Below, one piece after another: positions 1 through 8,567 of a stretch of 64,000 nt of DNA; within the stretch, counting starts at the first letter, position 1, and each line of letters starts with the position of its first letter. Under the pieces are notes generated by a model that saw nothing but the letters and a program-made list of their open reading frames with translations, did not search any database and was not told the DNA's origin. Where the stretch lies: assembly GCA_038106445.1 (NCBI GenBank), contig JAYODU010000003.1, positions 186,001-250,000 on the forward strand, given 5' to 3'. The position numbers and the translations under genes were made by a program. The DNA is from Pseudemcibacter sp038106445 (GTDB taxonomy: Bacteria; Pseudomonadota; Alphaproteobacteria; Sphingomonadales; Emcibacteraceae).

Positions 1-32
1 ATACTTTCGTTACTCAAGATGGCCTCCACATA

Positions 33-1364
33 TTAATTGTCATCATAGACATATTTTTTATATTCGCCCCAGCTCACCCAAAGAAGGCCTGTGCTAAATG
101 GTATTGTCATTACTGCTGAAATTGAAAGTGAATAACCGAGCGTGTCTATCGCTTCAGCAAAAATGTAAGTATTAATATATCCTGGCAAAACAGGGCCAAG
201 TGTTGCACCAACAAGGCCAACGGCGACAAAATACATGGCCGTGAACTGTCCACGCATCTGATTGGGCACTGACATACGTATTGCGGTTGTTCCCGCGATA
301 AGTGGCATGGCAACAAAAAATTTCACCATAGTAACACCCAGAATTGCAGCCATTGAACTGCTTAGAAGCGGCATAATCACAGCCGGAATACCAATGCCGA
401 TTGCACTCAAAAAGGCTAGCTTGAGGGCGACATCCTTACGCCCGATCTTTGACTGGTGTGACATATAATACCCACCTAACAAAAGCCCTGCGATCCCGCC
501 AAAAATGGTTGGCATACCCGTTGCCGGTCCTGCCTGTTCCGGCCCCCAGCCGAATGCTCGCATGAAATGTTCCGGATACCAGTAGGCCTGATACTGAATG
601 ATCGCCACCATGGATCCGCCGATAAAAAGGCTTAAGAAAAATTTCTTGCGTTCCCACATATATGAAAACGCAGCAGAAAAAGATGCTTTTTCAATGGTGC
701 CATTAGCATCAACGGCCATTTCCTTACGCACGGGTTCGTGAAGTGAAAAAATAACCAGTGCCAATAATATTCCCGGCGTGGCCGCAAGGATGAATACTAT
801 CTGCCAATATTCAAGGGTGCCAAAAAAAGGCAGTGACCATGTCACATCACGCAACATACCAAGAACAATGCCGCCACCGATGCCGGCCATTCCCGCACCA
901 ATGAAAAGCCCAATGGAATAAATGCTAAGTGCCATTGGTAATTTATTTTTGGGAAAATAATCTGAAAGCAGGGAAACCGCGCTTGGGGTAAGGACGGCCT
1001 CACCGACGCCTACACCGATACGGGCAATGAATATCTGAATGAAATTGGCGCCAAGGCCGCAAAATGCGGTCATTGCGCTCCAGAGTGCCATCCCTGCCGC
1101 AATTAACCGTGTTCTGTTATATCTGTCTGCGGCCCACCCAAGGGGGATACCCATAACCGTGTAAAAAATCGCAAAAGCCGGGCCAAGAAGCAGGCTTACC
1201 TGAAAATCAGTAAGACCAAAGCTTTCCTTGATGGGGGTAATCACCATGGAAAGAAGCTCACGATCCAGAAAAGAAAGTGCATAACCAAAACTTAGACAAA
1301 TGGCGACAGCCCAAGCGTATGTTAATGATTTTGTTTCACCCTGAGACATACTTACTGAACTCAA
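33..1364 (-). CDS. MFS transporter (anion/organic acid type)
   Basis: A 443-residue major facilitator superfamily permease of the inner membrane, with about twelve hydrophobic segments and the loop 2-3 signature 'GWAADRYNRTRL' near residues 76-87. The start is TTG at 1364, chosen because a strong GGGAGGG ribosome site lies four bases before it; the next ATG (1349) is too far from that site. It is the last gene of the minus-strand hydroxylase / LigAB / dehalogenase-like operon, 54 bp after the preceding stop. It therefore most likely imports the aromatic substrate of that operon or exports a product; the substrate cannot be read from sequence. Confidence 0.85.
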   Translation of the reverse strand: MSSVSMSQGETKSLTYAWAVAICLSFGYALSFLDRELLSMVITPIKESFGLTDFQVSLLLGPAFAIFYTVMGIPLGWAADRYNRTRLIAAGMALWSAMTAFCGLGANFIQIFIARIGVGVGEAVLTPSAVSLLSDYFPKNKLPMALSIYSIGLFIGAGMAGIGGGIVLGMLRDVTWSLPFFGTLEYWQIVFILAATPGILLALVIFSLHEPVRKEMAVDANGTIEKASFSAAFSYMWERKKFFLSLFIGGSMVAIIQYQAYWYPEHFMRAFGWGPEQAGPATGMPTIFGGIAGLLLGGYYMSHQSKIGRKDVALKLAFLSAIGIGIPAVIMPLLSSSMAAILGVTMVKFFVAMPLIAGTTAIRMSVPNQMRGQFTAMYFVAVGLVGATLGPVLPGYINTYIFAEAIDTLGYSLSISAVMTIPFSTGLLWVSWGEYKKYVYDDN

Positions 1365-1418
1365 CTAACCCTCCCTTATTATATTTATGAAAACAGTTTA
1401 GACCTTTATTCAGCTAAT

Positions 1419-2780
1419 TCAAGATGGCTTGTTATTTGTTTTTTCTGTTCTTTTTCGTGCCTCTTTCGGTGTTTCCAGAGTGTCCTTCAACGCCCATCCG
1501 CCCTTGCGGTCAAAGGGCCATGCCCCTTTTTCATCAAACTTCGGCAGACTATCCACTGTATAATAGGATATCCGGTGATTTTTTGGTTGTTTTTTATCCG
1601 GATGAATACCTTTTTCATTGGTGGCTTTGGGAATAACTATCTTTCCATTATCATTATCAAGATCAAACCACCAGCGGTGGGTTTCATTCTGGTTGCCGTT
1701 GCCGACAAAATCATCAAGCCAGGCCAGAAATTTGCGCATGAACGGGATTTTTATCGCTATCCATGTGACCATACGGTAAGCCAGAATTCCTTCATTATTC
1801 CAGGGGCATGTTTTCATACATCTGCCACATCCTGCCCCTTTCGGGTTTGAAACACGGTAACTGGTGCAGTTTGGCACATCCGGTTTCCAGGTTTCATAGC
1901 CGTTATACATAATTTTGTCACCATAAGGGATTGCGCCGACCGGGCATTCACGGGCACATTTCTGGCATTTGCTGCAAAAATCCTGCAAGCCGAAATCAAT
2001 GGGTTTATCGGTTTTAAGGGGTATATTAGTGGTCACCACCACCGATTTAAAGCGTGGCCCGATAAAGGGGTTAATCACCACTTCGCCTATGCGGCTAAGC
2101 TCCCCCAGACCGGCAAGCAGGATAAGCGGCAAATGCAGGACTTCGCTATCCATCGCCGTGTGATTACGCGCTTCGTATCCCAGGTTCCTGATATAGGCAG
2201 CAATGATGTTGCCGATTTCCGCCCCGCGCAGATATGCCCGATAGCTTTGTGATCCACTGATCCAGTCGTCCCCGGTTGACGCATCATTGGTATAAAAGCC
2301 CTGATCGATAAGGATGACAATGGCATATTGATGACGAGCCTTAATTTTATTTCCATCCCTGTCATGGGAATACCAGCAATAGTCTTTCGCCTCGCAAATA
2401 CCGACCACATCGGCATCCAGAAAATAGGCGAGTGATTTCATATTATTGGCTATCAGCTCCGGGTCATCCGGAATGGGCGCTTTTTCAACGGCAATATCCC
2501 CATCCTGCAAAGGGATAAAGCTTCTGATGTTATCACCGAAGGCCCCGTTTAAAGGGACTTTTGCACCCTTTGTTGTTGATGAACCGGTTCTGATGCGGGC
2601 CTGTTTCTGCTGTTCGCCGAAGTCACCATGATCGGCACGGATAAAGCCGTCCGCGCGGCGGGGAACACGTTTTACTTCGTCTTCTATTATGAGGGTGGTG
2701 GTTTTATCAACGCGCCTGATTTTTTCCATCGGATATTTGCCGAGGTGCGGGGGTCGTCTGCGGCGCGAAAATAAATTCAT
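1419..2780 (-). CDS. Reductive dehalogenase-like (RdhA family) iron-sulfur protein
   Basis: A 453-residue protein with two ferredoxin-type 4Fe-4S motifs: Cys269, 272, 275 and 279 (CxxCxxCxxxCP), then Cys305, 318, 321 and 325, the last three in 'CGRCMKTCPWN'. The 'RVSNPKGAGCGRCMKTCPW' arrangement is typical of corrinoid reductive dehalogenases rather than QueG. Residues 110-265 resemble the RdhA cobalamin-binding core ('IRNLGYEARNH', 'PFIGPRFKSVVVTTNIPL'). There is no Tat signal and no fused FNR-type reductase domain, so it should be cytoplasmic and use a separate electron donor, as I recall for respiration-independent NpRdhA-like enzymes. Its ATG overlaps the LigB-type stop codon (ATGA), so the two are translationally coupled. 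The substrate is unknown; removal of a halogen from a phenolic compound is inference. Confidence 0.72.
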   Translation of the reverse strand: MNLFSRRRRPPHLGKYPMEKIRRVDKTTTLIIEDEVKRVPRRADGFIRADHGDFGEQQKQARIRTGSSTTKGAKVPLNGAFGDNIRSFIPLQDGDIAVEKAPIPDDPELIANNMKSLAYFLDADVVGICEAKDYCWYSHDRDGNKIKARHQYAIVILIDQGFYTNDASTGDDWISGSQSYRAYLRGAEIGNIIAAYIRNLGYEARNHTAMDSEVLHLPLILLAGLGELSRIGEVVINPFIGPRFKSVVVTTNIPLKTDKPIDFGLQDFCSKCQKCARECPVGAIPYGDKIMYNGYETWKPDVPNCTSYRVSNPKGAGCGRCMKTCPWNNEGILAYRMVTWIAIKIPFMRKFLAWLDDFVGNGNQNETHRWWFDLDNDNGKIVIPKATNEKGIHPDKKQPKNHRISYYTVDSLPKFDEKGAWPFDRKGGWALKDTLETPKEARKRTEKTNNKPS

Positions 2781-3610
2781 TCAGCATCCTCGAAAACAAG
2801 AATCCCCATACCGGTAAGCATGCCGCGGTAAAGATTTCGGTGAATACGTTTTACTTTTGGTGTCATGGCGCCACGCATGGCAAACCACATGACGGTTTCG
2901 GCACTTTCCGCGCCGCCGCGGTCCATAAATTCCTTAACGTCCCAGTCAAGCATGCTTTCAGGTTCAAATTCAAATTTGTCCATAAATTCATTGTCCCAAT
3001 CAAGCTCGATACGTCCGAATTTTGTGCCCTGAAGTTCATGGGAAAGACCACCAGTTCCAACCACAGCAACATTAATGTCTTCAGGATAAGCTTCGATTGC
3101 TTCACGTACCTTTTTGCCTAAATTCCAGCAGCGACGAACACTCGGGATCGGGTGCTGAATGACATTGACACAAAATGGCACGAATTTCACGGGCCATGGT
3201 TGATCCAGCATAAAGGGTGTAGGGCCCATCATCCCATGATCAAGTTTCATTTCCTGACAGACCGTAAGATCAAAATCCGACCGGATCAGATAATCGGCCA
3301 TATAACGTGAAAAGGGAACATCGCCATACGGGATAGCTAAGTCCCGCGGGCCGGAACCTTCATCCGCATGTTCATATTCCGCTGCAATACCGATTGCGAA
3401 GGTGGGATAACAGTCAAAGAAAAAATTACTGATATGATCGTTAAAGACGAAAAATAAAACATCGACATTCTTTTCCTTGATCCATGCTTTTACGGGATCA
3501 TATCCTTCAAATAATGGTGTCCATATTGGATCATCGCGAAGCTGTTTGTCCCAACCATGCATGAGCGCGCCATTATGTGAAGTACATATACCGCCAACAA
3601 AATTAGCCAT
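2777..3610 (-). CDS. LigB-type extradiol ring-cleavage dioxygenase, large (catalytic) subunit
   Basis: A 277-residue protein of the protocatechuate 4,5-dioxygenase beta family. Candidate Fe(II) ligands are His12 ('CTSHNG'), His59 ('FNDHISN') and a Glu near 235-238 ('GGAESAETVMW'). The catalytic His is His191 in 'GTGGLSHEL'. The enzyme would open a catechol-type ring next to the hydroxyls using O2. It starts with a TAATG overlap on the small-subunit gene and ends in an ATGA overlap with the dehalogenase-like gene, so the gene products are expected in fixed ratio. The exact substrate (protocatechuate, gallate or another catechol) cannot be read from the sequence. Confidence 0.85.
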   Translation of the reverse strand: MANFVGGICTSHNGALMHGWDKQLRDDPIWTPLFEGYDPVKAWIKEKNVDVLFFVFNDHISNFFFDCYPTFAIGIAAEYEHADEGSGPRDLAIPYGDVPFSRYMADYLIRSDFDLTVCQEMKLDHGMMGPTPFMLDQPWPVKFVPFCVNVIQHPIPSVRRCWNLGKKVREAIEAYPEDINVAVVGTGGLSHELQGTKFGRIELDWDNEFMDKFEFEPESMLDWDVKEFMDRGGAESAETVMWFAMRGAMTPKVKRIHRNLYRGMLTGMGILVFEDAE

Positions 3611-4008
3611 TAGCCTTCATCCTTGTTATAATTTTTAAGCAGCGGTACATTGCGATCAATGAATTCCTGCGGTGCTTCGCCGCGCATAAATGATCCCCAG
3701 TCAATAAAGCTTAAACCAAAGCACTGGGCCATTTTACCGATCACATAAGGACTAACACCATAATGGATCATTTTGAGCCAGTCCCTGCTACGGACAAGAT
3801 CCTTTTCAAATTCACTCAGGCCAAAATCAGCCATATATTTTTCAAAATCTTTCTTGAATGCGATACGGTTTTCTTCCTGTTTAAGGCTATAACAGATCGC
3901 ATTCATCCTATATCCATTTTGCGAATGTTCCATGGTGAATGTCACCGGTCCTGGTGGTGTTTTAATATCATCCAGTTTTTTATAATTTCGGTCTGGGGCA
4001 TCAGTCAT
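3610..4008 (-). CDS. LigA-type extradiol dioxygenase, small subunit
   Basis: About 132 residues, matching the LigA alpha subunit of protocatechuate 4,5-dioxygenases: 'GYRMNAICYSLK' followed by a helical region and 'SRDWLKMIHYGVSPYVIGK'. In this family the small subunit caps the active site of the LigB subunit, whose gene follows directly with a TAATG overlap. I chose ATG at 4008, which forms a TGATG overlap with the hydroxylase stop codon; a GTG one codon upstream (4011) is also possible. It is part of the same coupled operon. Confidence 0.82.
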   Translation of the reverse strand: MTDAPDRNYKKLDDIKTPPGPVTFTMEHSQNGYRMNAICYSLKQEENRIAFKKDFEKYMADFGLSEFEKDLVRSRDWLKMIHYGVSPYVIGKMAQCFGLSFIDWGSFMRGEAPQEFIDRNVPLLKNYNKDEG

Positions 4009-5450
4009 CACAGGCTCTTTTCATATTCATTCAGGAAGTCCCAAATCCGGTTTATACCGGGTTCCTTATCCGCATTATTATACATAATTGCAGCGGCACG
4101 CACAGGGTCCCCGGAATAATAACGTTCATAAAGCTGTTGACGGCCCGCAAAACTGGATATCGACGCATCATAGGCAAGGCGGAAAAGCTTTGTTCTGCTA
4201 CGGCTGTCGCCATTGGCGCTTTGGAAATATTTTTCGACAAATTCCTTCGTCGCGTCACTTTCAAATTCCGCATAAGACGGCACCGCCACAAGGCCGCCCG
4301 CACCAAGAGTTCTGATAATTTCACACATGCGCTGGTACATATCGGGATAACGTAGCCTGAGCGCCGCATAAGGGGCAGCATTTGGTGACATAATGCCATT
4401 GACCAGCTTTGCTTCCGCATGGGCAGCGACGATTACAGAACGGACCATTTCAACCGATGTCATCAGTTCAGCAAGCAGATTTTGAACATTAATAAATCCG
4501 TCTGTTTTTGTTGTATTTACAATTGTATAGGCAAGATCGCGGTAAAATTCCGCCTTGGCAAGGCTGCGAACCGTGGACTGGTCAAGGATATGTGCACCAA
4601 CATTGGTACGTTTATAAAATTCATTACACATTGTCACATCGCCATGTGTGAACACCCGTTCCCAGGGGACCAGTACATTGTCGAATATAATCATTGAATC
4701 CGTTTCATCAAAGCGGCCGGACATGGGGTAGTCCATGGCATGGCCCTCATTCTGGTGAACAACGGACGGGCGGGAAACATGAATGACCCCCGGGGCATCC
4801 GTCTGAATACCAAATGCAAAAGCGTAGGGAAATGCTTCCTGATTATTTTGAATAATACTGCTTGGCACTACAAGTATTTCATCCGCATAAGCGGAAAGGG
4901 TGGAAACCATCCGCGCACCCTTAATTACGATACCCTTATCATTTGTTCCAACAATTTTTGCTGCAAGATCCTTGTCCTGCTGTTCCACCGGTTTTGATCT
5001 GTCCACCTGCGGGTTGACAAGTGTGTGTGTCATGGAAAGATCATTGTCACGAATATATTTATAATAATTTTTGACGTTGTTGGCATATTCACCAAACTGA
5101 TCCGCCGCCGCGGCCATTGCCATAAGATACACATTCATATAATCCGGGCTACGGCCAAAGGTTCCGCAGCTATAATCAGACCAGATTTTGAACATTTCCT
5201 TACGTTCGGCGAGTTCTTCTTTGGTTTTGATCATTTTATGGGAAAGGCCATATCGTTCGCCATTTTCCACATATGTCATTTTATCAATTAAATCTTTGCT
5301 GTGCTGCAAATCAAAGATTGCAGCCATGGTTTTTGCCCCGCCGGAAAAACGCGGGTCTTTGGTCACATCAGTGACTTTCTCGCCGTCAATACGAATGTCG
5401 CGCGGTTTGGCGATTGCTTGCAAATATTCTTTTCCTGTGCGAATTGCCAT
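4008..5450 (-). CDS. HpaB-type flavin-dependent aromatic hydroxylase
   Basis: A 480-residue member of the 4-hydroxyphenylacetate 3-monooxygenase oxygenase family (N- and C-terminal HpaB domains). Recognisable parts are 'GRSPDYMNVYLMAMAAAADQFG' (residues about 99-120), 'VPWERVFTHGDV' and the helical C-terminal region ending in the dimer-forming tail. Such enzymes use FADH2 supplied by a separate reductase (HpaC) to hydroxylate a phenol next to its hydroxyl. No HpaC-like gene is visible in the window. It is the first gene of the ring-cleavage operon, with a good ribosome site (AAGGAA) and a dyad operator 41 bp upstream. A hydroxylase preceding LigAB suggests catechol formation and then ring opening. 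A 4-hydroxybutyryl-CoA-dehydratase relative is less likely in this context. Confidence 0.82.
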   Translation of the reverse strand: MAIRTGKEYLQAIAKPRDIRIDGEKVTDVTKDPRFSGGAKTMAAIFDLQHSKDLIDKMTYVENGERYGLSHKMIKTKEELAERKEMFKIWSDYSCGTFGRSPDYMNVYLMAMAAAADQFGEYANNVKNYYKYIRDNDLSMTHTLVNPQVDRSKPVEQQDKDLAAKIVGTNDKGIVIKGARMVSTLSAYADEILVVPSSIIQNNQEAFPYAFAFGIQTDAPGVIHVSRPSVVHQNEGHAMDYPMSGRFDETDSMIIFDNVLVPWERVFTHGDVTMCNEFYKRTNVGAHILDQSTVRSLAKAEFYRDLAYTIVNTTKTDGFINVQNLLAELMTSVEMVRSVIVAAHAEAKLVNGIMSPNAAPYAALRLRYPDMYQRMCEIIRTLGAGGLVAVPSYAEFESDATKEFVEKYFQSANGDSRSRTKLFRLAYDASISSFAGRQQLYERYYSGDPVRAAAIMYNNADKEPGINRIWDFLNEYEKSL

Positions 5451-5490
5451 CTAACGTTCCTTGATCATAATTTTATTTTGTCTCGTTATA

Positions 5491-5505
5491 TGATACTTTG
5501 TTCCA
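5491..5505. promoter_or_regulatory. Putative IclR-type operator upstream of the hydroxylase operon
   Basis: TGATACTTTGTTCCA is an imperfect dyad (TGATAC-3 bp-GTTCCA) between the IclR gene and the HpaB-type gene. A near-identical copy, differing at one base, lies at 16701-16715, and a partial match at 6420-6434. The form resembles the short GGAAC/GTTCC operators of IclR-family regulators; assignment to the neighbouring IclR protein is inference. Confidence 0.5.
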
Positions 5506-5513
5506 AAAGTATA

Positions 5514-6344
5514 TTAAAAAGGATCGGCGATGCCGTTATAGGCTTCCGAACTGAAAATTGCGGAAATAGTTGCCGCACAACTTTGAACATGGGCAATCTG
5601 CTGCGGGTTTGGCGGATCAGCGATATATTGTACAGATCCGATTATACCGACCGTGCCGATTAATTTATTATCAGCATCAAAAATTGGTGCTGCAATCGTG
5701 CTAAAGCCAAGCATCACTTCTTCGATAGCGGTATCATATAACCGGGTACGGATCAGCTTCAGCCGTTCCCTGACGTTTTTGACGGTCGCCATACTTTTTT
5801 TATTATAAGATTTTAGGGGCTCTTTTAACAGCCGTTCCTGTTGTTCCCGGCTAGCATAGGCCAGAACAATACGGCCTTGCGCGGATGCTGTTGTCGGGGG
5901 TGTGGCACCGGGCACAGCTGATATTCTAAGGCTTGTATCACTTGTGTTATCAAGACTGGCGATGACCATAGCTTCGCCGCCCGACGGTACGGCAAGTACT
6001 GCAGACTGACTTGTCAGATCACGCAGTCTTACCATATGGGGTTCAGCGATGGTTTTCAGATCAAATTGTTCAAATGCCGCCTGTCCAAGCCGGAATAGTT
6101 TCCAGCCCAGCCTGTATTTTTCTGATGTTTTTTCCTGCTCCACAACACCAAGTGCTCTCAGGGTGCTTAAATGGCGGTGGACTTTTGCCTTGCTTTCGCC
6201 AAGCTGGCGTGCGATTTCAGTAATTCGCATTGGTTCGCCGGAACGGGCCATTGTATCCAGAAGCCTGAATGAAACAGCAATTGATCTTACCATTGTCGCA
6301 TTTTCCGCGGTGCTGTTATCAGCAATATCATGTTCTTTATTCAA
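5514..6344 (-). CDS. IclR family transcriptional regulator
   Basis: A 276-residue regulator with an N-terminal winged helix-turn-helix (about residues 20-80, 'MRITEIARQLGESKAKVHRH') and a C-terminal GAF-like effector-binding domain (about 95-265, including 'GFSTIAAPIFDADNKLIGTVGIIG'). The start is TTG at 6344 with AAAGGAA seven bases upstream. It is transcribed in the same direction as the aromatic operon that follows it and divergently from the ThDP enzyme gene. IclR proteins commonly control aromatic catabolism, so it is the natural local regulator. The shared dyads at 5491, 6420 and 16701 are candidate binding sites. Confidence 0.88.
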   Translation of the reverse strand: MNKEHDIADNSTAENATMVRSIAVSFRLLDTMARSGEPMRITEIARQLGESKAKVHRHLSTLRALGVVEQEKTSEKYRLGWKLFRLGQAAFEQFDLKTIAEPHMVRLRDLTSQSAVLAVPSGGEAMVIASLDNTSDTSLRISAVPGATPPTTASAQGRIVLAYASREQQERLLKEPLKSYNKKSMATVKNVRERLKLIRTRLYDTAIEEVMLGFSTIAAPIFDADNKLIGTVGIIGSVQYIADPPNPQQIAHVQSCAATISAIFSSEAYNGIADPF

Positions 6345-6419
6345 GTCGGTTCCTTTCGTGACTTGTAATTATACACATAATGATATAAATCTCAAATACT
6401 GTAACCAAGTCTTATATAA

Positions 6420-6434
6420 CGGAACAAACGGGAA
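6420..6434. promoter_or_regulatory. Possible weak IclR-type operator in front of the ThDP enzyme gene
   Basis: CGGAACAAACGGGAA shares the GGAACAAA core with the reverse complement of the 5491-5505 site but has a poor second half. It lies seven bases before the ATG of the ThDP enzyme and in the divergent promoter region of the IclR gene. Support is only the partial motif match and the position. Confidence 0.3.
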
Positions 6435-6440
6435 TATAAA

Positions 6441-8072
6441 ATGAAAGAAATGACTGGCGGGCAGGCCATCATCGACAGTTTAATTGCAAATGGCGTGGAT
6501 CAGGTGTTTGGGGTACCTGGTGCCCAGCTCGACTATAGTTTCAGCGCCATGTATGACCGTTCCAATGAAATCAGTATCATTCATTGCCGCCATGAACAGG
6601 GGGCGGCGTATATGGCGTATGGTTATGCGCAGTCAACAGGTAAAATCGGTGCTTTTTTTGTGGTGCCGGGGCCCGGCCTTCTTAATGCCTGCGCGGCCAT
6701 TTCAACGGGGTATGCCTGTAATACACCGATGTTTTGTATTTCCGGTCAGATACCATCAACGAAAATAAATGGCAAAACCGGACAGCTTCATGAAATCCGT
6801 GATCAGATTGAAATTGCTGAAAAAATTACAAAGTTTGCAAAGCGTATTGATAAACCGTCCGATGCACCATCCATTATGGCGCGTGCGTTTAATGAACTTA
6901 CTTCGGGCCGCGTTCGTCCGGTCGAAGTTGAAATGGCTATGGACATCATGCAGAAAAAAGAAATGGTGGAAACGGCATCAGCCACAACCATAAGATCGGC
7001 AAAAACGGCTAAGGATAAAGGGGTCGCAAAGGCGGCAACGCTGCTTAAAAATGCCAAAAGACCTGTTGTGTTTATCGGCGGTGGGACACTTGATGCGTCA
7101 AAAGAGGTGCGCGCGCTTGCAAAACAATTAAAAGCACCGGTGATACCGTCGGTCAATGCGCTTGGTGTTATGGATGCCCGTGATGAATATGTCTACCCAC
7201 CCGTTGCCGGGCACTGGTTCTGGAAAGACGCGGATGTCGTGATTGGTATTGGCACCCGGATGGCAAACCCGCTTGAAGATTGGGGCATTGATGAAAATAT
7301 GAAAATCATCCGTATGGATATTGATGCGGTTGAAATGCAGATTTTCGGCACTCCTGATGTGGCGATTGAATGTGATGCCGCAGAGGGGATAAATGCATTG
7401 ATCGTGGAACTTGGGGAATGCCAAGCCAAATGGCCATCAGAAACGCTTGCAAATATCCGCGCTGAGGTCGAAAAAGAAATAAACATCATGGCACCACAGG
7501 TCGAATATCTGAATGTGATCCGTGATGAGCTTCCGGAAGATGGTTTCCTGGTCTGTGATCTGACCCAGATGGGTTATGCATCCCGTGACGCATTTCCGGT
7601 ATATAACCCGCGTACTTATATATACCCAAGTTATCAGGGAACACTGGGCCATAGCTATGCAACCGGTCTTGGGGTACAGGTGGCAAACCCGGATAAAAAA
7701 GTGATTACCGTAGCCGGGGATGGTGGCTTTTTGTTTAATGTTCAGGAAATGGCAACAGCAGCCCAGTTTAACATTCCAATGGTGTGTATTGTTTTTAATG
7801 ATAACGCTTACGGCAACGTCAAACGTATTCAGCAGCGTTCTCATGAAGGGCGTGTGATCGCGTCCGATCTTCAAAACCCCGATTTCGTTGCCCTTGGTGA
7901 AAGCTTCGGAGTTAAATCGACACGCACTGATAGTTCAGAAGGGCTGCGCACTGCACTGAAAGATGCGCTTCAACATAACGGCCCGAATTTAATCGAAGTA
8001 ACCATGAACCTAGATGATATCCCGGCACCATGGCATCTTTATTTTAGACCCAGAGTACGAGGTTGTTGTTGA
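6441..8072 (+). CDS. Thiamine diphosphate-dependent enzyme (acetolactate synthase-like)
   Basis: A 543-residue three-domain ThDP enzyme. The N-terminal PYR domain carries the catalytic Glu in 'CRHEQGAAYMAYG' (about residue 52), the middle TPP-M domain follows ('KNAKRPVVFIGGG'), and the C-terminal PP domain has the ThDP-binding motif starting at 'GDGGFLFN' and ending in 'NDNAYGN'. The family includes acetolactate synthases, benzoylformate-type decarboxylases, oxalyl-CoA decarboxylases and lyases. No small ilvN-type regulatory subunit gene follows, so a biosynthetic role is unlikely. Being divergent from the IclR gene suggests a 2-oxoacid decarboxylase or carboligase in the same pathway. The natural substrate is unknown. 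Confidence 0.85.
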   Translation: MKEMTGGQAIIDSLIANGVDQVFGVPGAQLDYSFSAMYDRSNEISIIHCRHEQGAAYMAYGYAQSTGKIGAFFVVPGPGLLNACAAISTGYACNTPMFCISGQIPSTKINGKTGQLHEIRDQIEIAEKITKFAKRIDKPSDAPSIMARAFNELTSGRVRPVEVEMAMDIMQKKEMVETASATTIRSAKTAKDKGVAKAATLLKNAKRPVVFIGGGTLDASKEVRALAKQLKAPVIPSVNALGVMDARDEYVYPPVAGHWFWKDADVVIGIGTRMANPLEDWGIDENMKIIRMDIDAVEMQIFGTPDVAIECDAAEGINALIVELGECQAKWPSETLANIRAEVEKEINIMAPQVEYLNVIRDELPEDGFLVCDLTQMGYASRDAFPVYNPRTYIYPSYQGTLGHSYATGLGVQVANPDKKVITVAGDGGFLFNVQEMATAAQFNIPMVCIVFNDNAYGNVKRIQQRSHEGRVIASDLQNPDFVALGESFGVKSTRTDSSEGLRTALKDALQHNGPNLIEVTMNLDDIPAPWHLYFRPRVRGCC

Positions 8073-8186
8073 TTAAATTACCATTTTCAAATAGAGAGTT
8101 TCATTGTTTTATTGATAATCGGGCAATAATTTATGAGTAGGATCAATCACAGGGATGATGAAGGAAAAATGATCACATGTTGATGA

Positions 8187-8466
8187 TTATCTTCTTTTGA
8201 TCAATGTCACACCGCCGGGACCTATTATAACATCATCGCTTTTTATTCTATAAATCTGCGCAAGCCCAGGAGCGACAAATATTTTTGTCTCATCGCCATC
8301 TTTTTCAAAATCAAATTCAGCGATTTGGCGACCAATCATTGATTGTCGCACCCTTCCATCTCTCAAAGTCCAAAGTTAGGGCCCCCTGCATTGCCCGGTA
8401 TTCTCCGGAAAAGCCACCGCCACAGGCACACAAGAAAAGTAATAGAATATATCTTAAATTGGTCAT
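8187..8466 (-). pseudogene. Frameshifted small lipoprotein-like gene
   Basis: From ATG at 8466 the minus strand encodes an export signal with a possible lipobox ('LLLFLCACGGG'), but the frame stops after 49 codons at 8317. A second frame, shifted by one base, runs on with protein-like content ('RQSMIGRQIAEFDFEKDG', 'VAPGLAQIYRIKSDDVIIG') to a stop at 8187. Together they would give a lipoprotein of about 92 residues. The break lies somewhere around 8340-8400, near a run of G. Either this is a real frameshift mutation or a read error; the family is not recognised. The rest of the 8073-8567 gap shows nothing further. Confidence 0.4.
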
Positions 8467-8567
8467 TGCTAATCCAAATAATTTACTGCAACAGGTTATC
8501 TATAAGTTACGTAAGATTAATATTAGTTACATACACATGAAAGTAAACTGAATATGGTGTTAAGCAA

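Noticed and set aside
1419..2780. Epoxyqueuosine reductase (QueG) as identity of the iron-sulfur protein
   Set aside because: The order and spacing of the cysteines ('RVSNPKGAGCGRCMKTCPW') and the operon fit RdhA better; QueG proteins have HEAT-like C-terminal repeats not seen here.
6441..8072. Biosynthetic acetolactate synthase IlvB
   Set aside because: No small regulatory subunit gene follows, and the position opposite an IclR gene in a catabolic region points to another ThDP enzyme.
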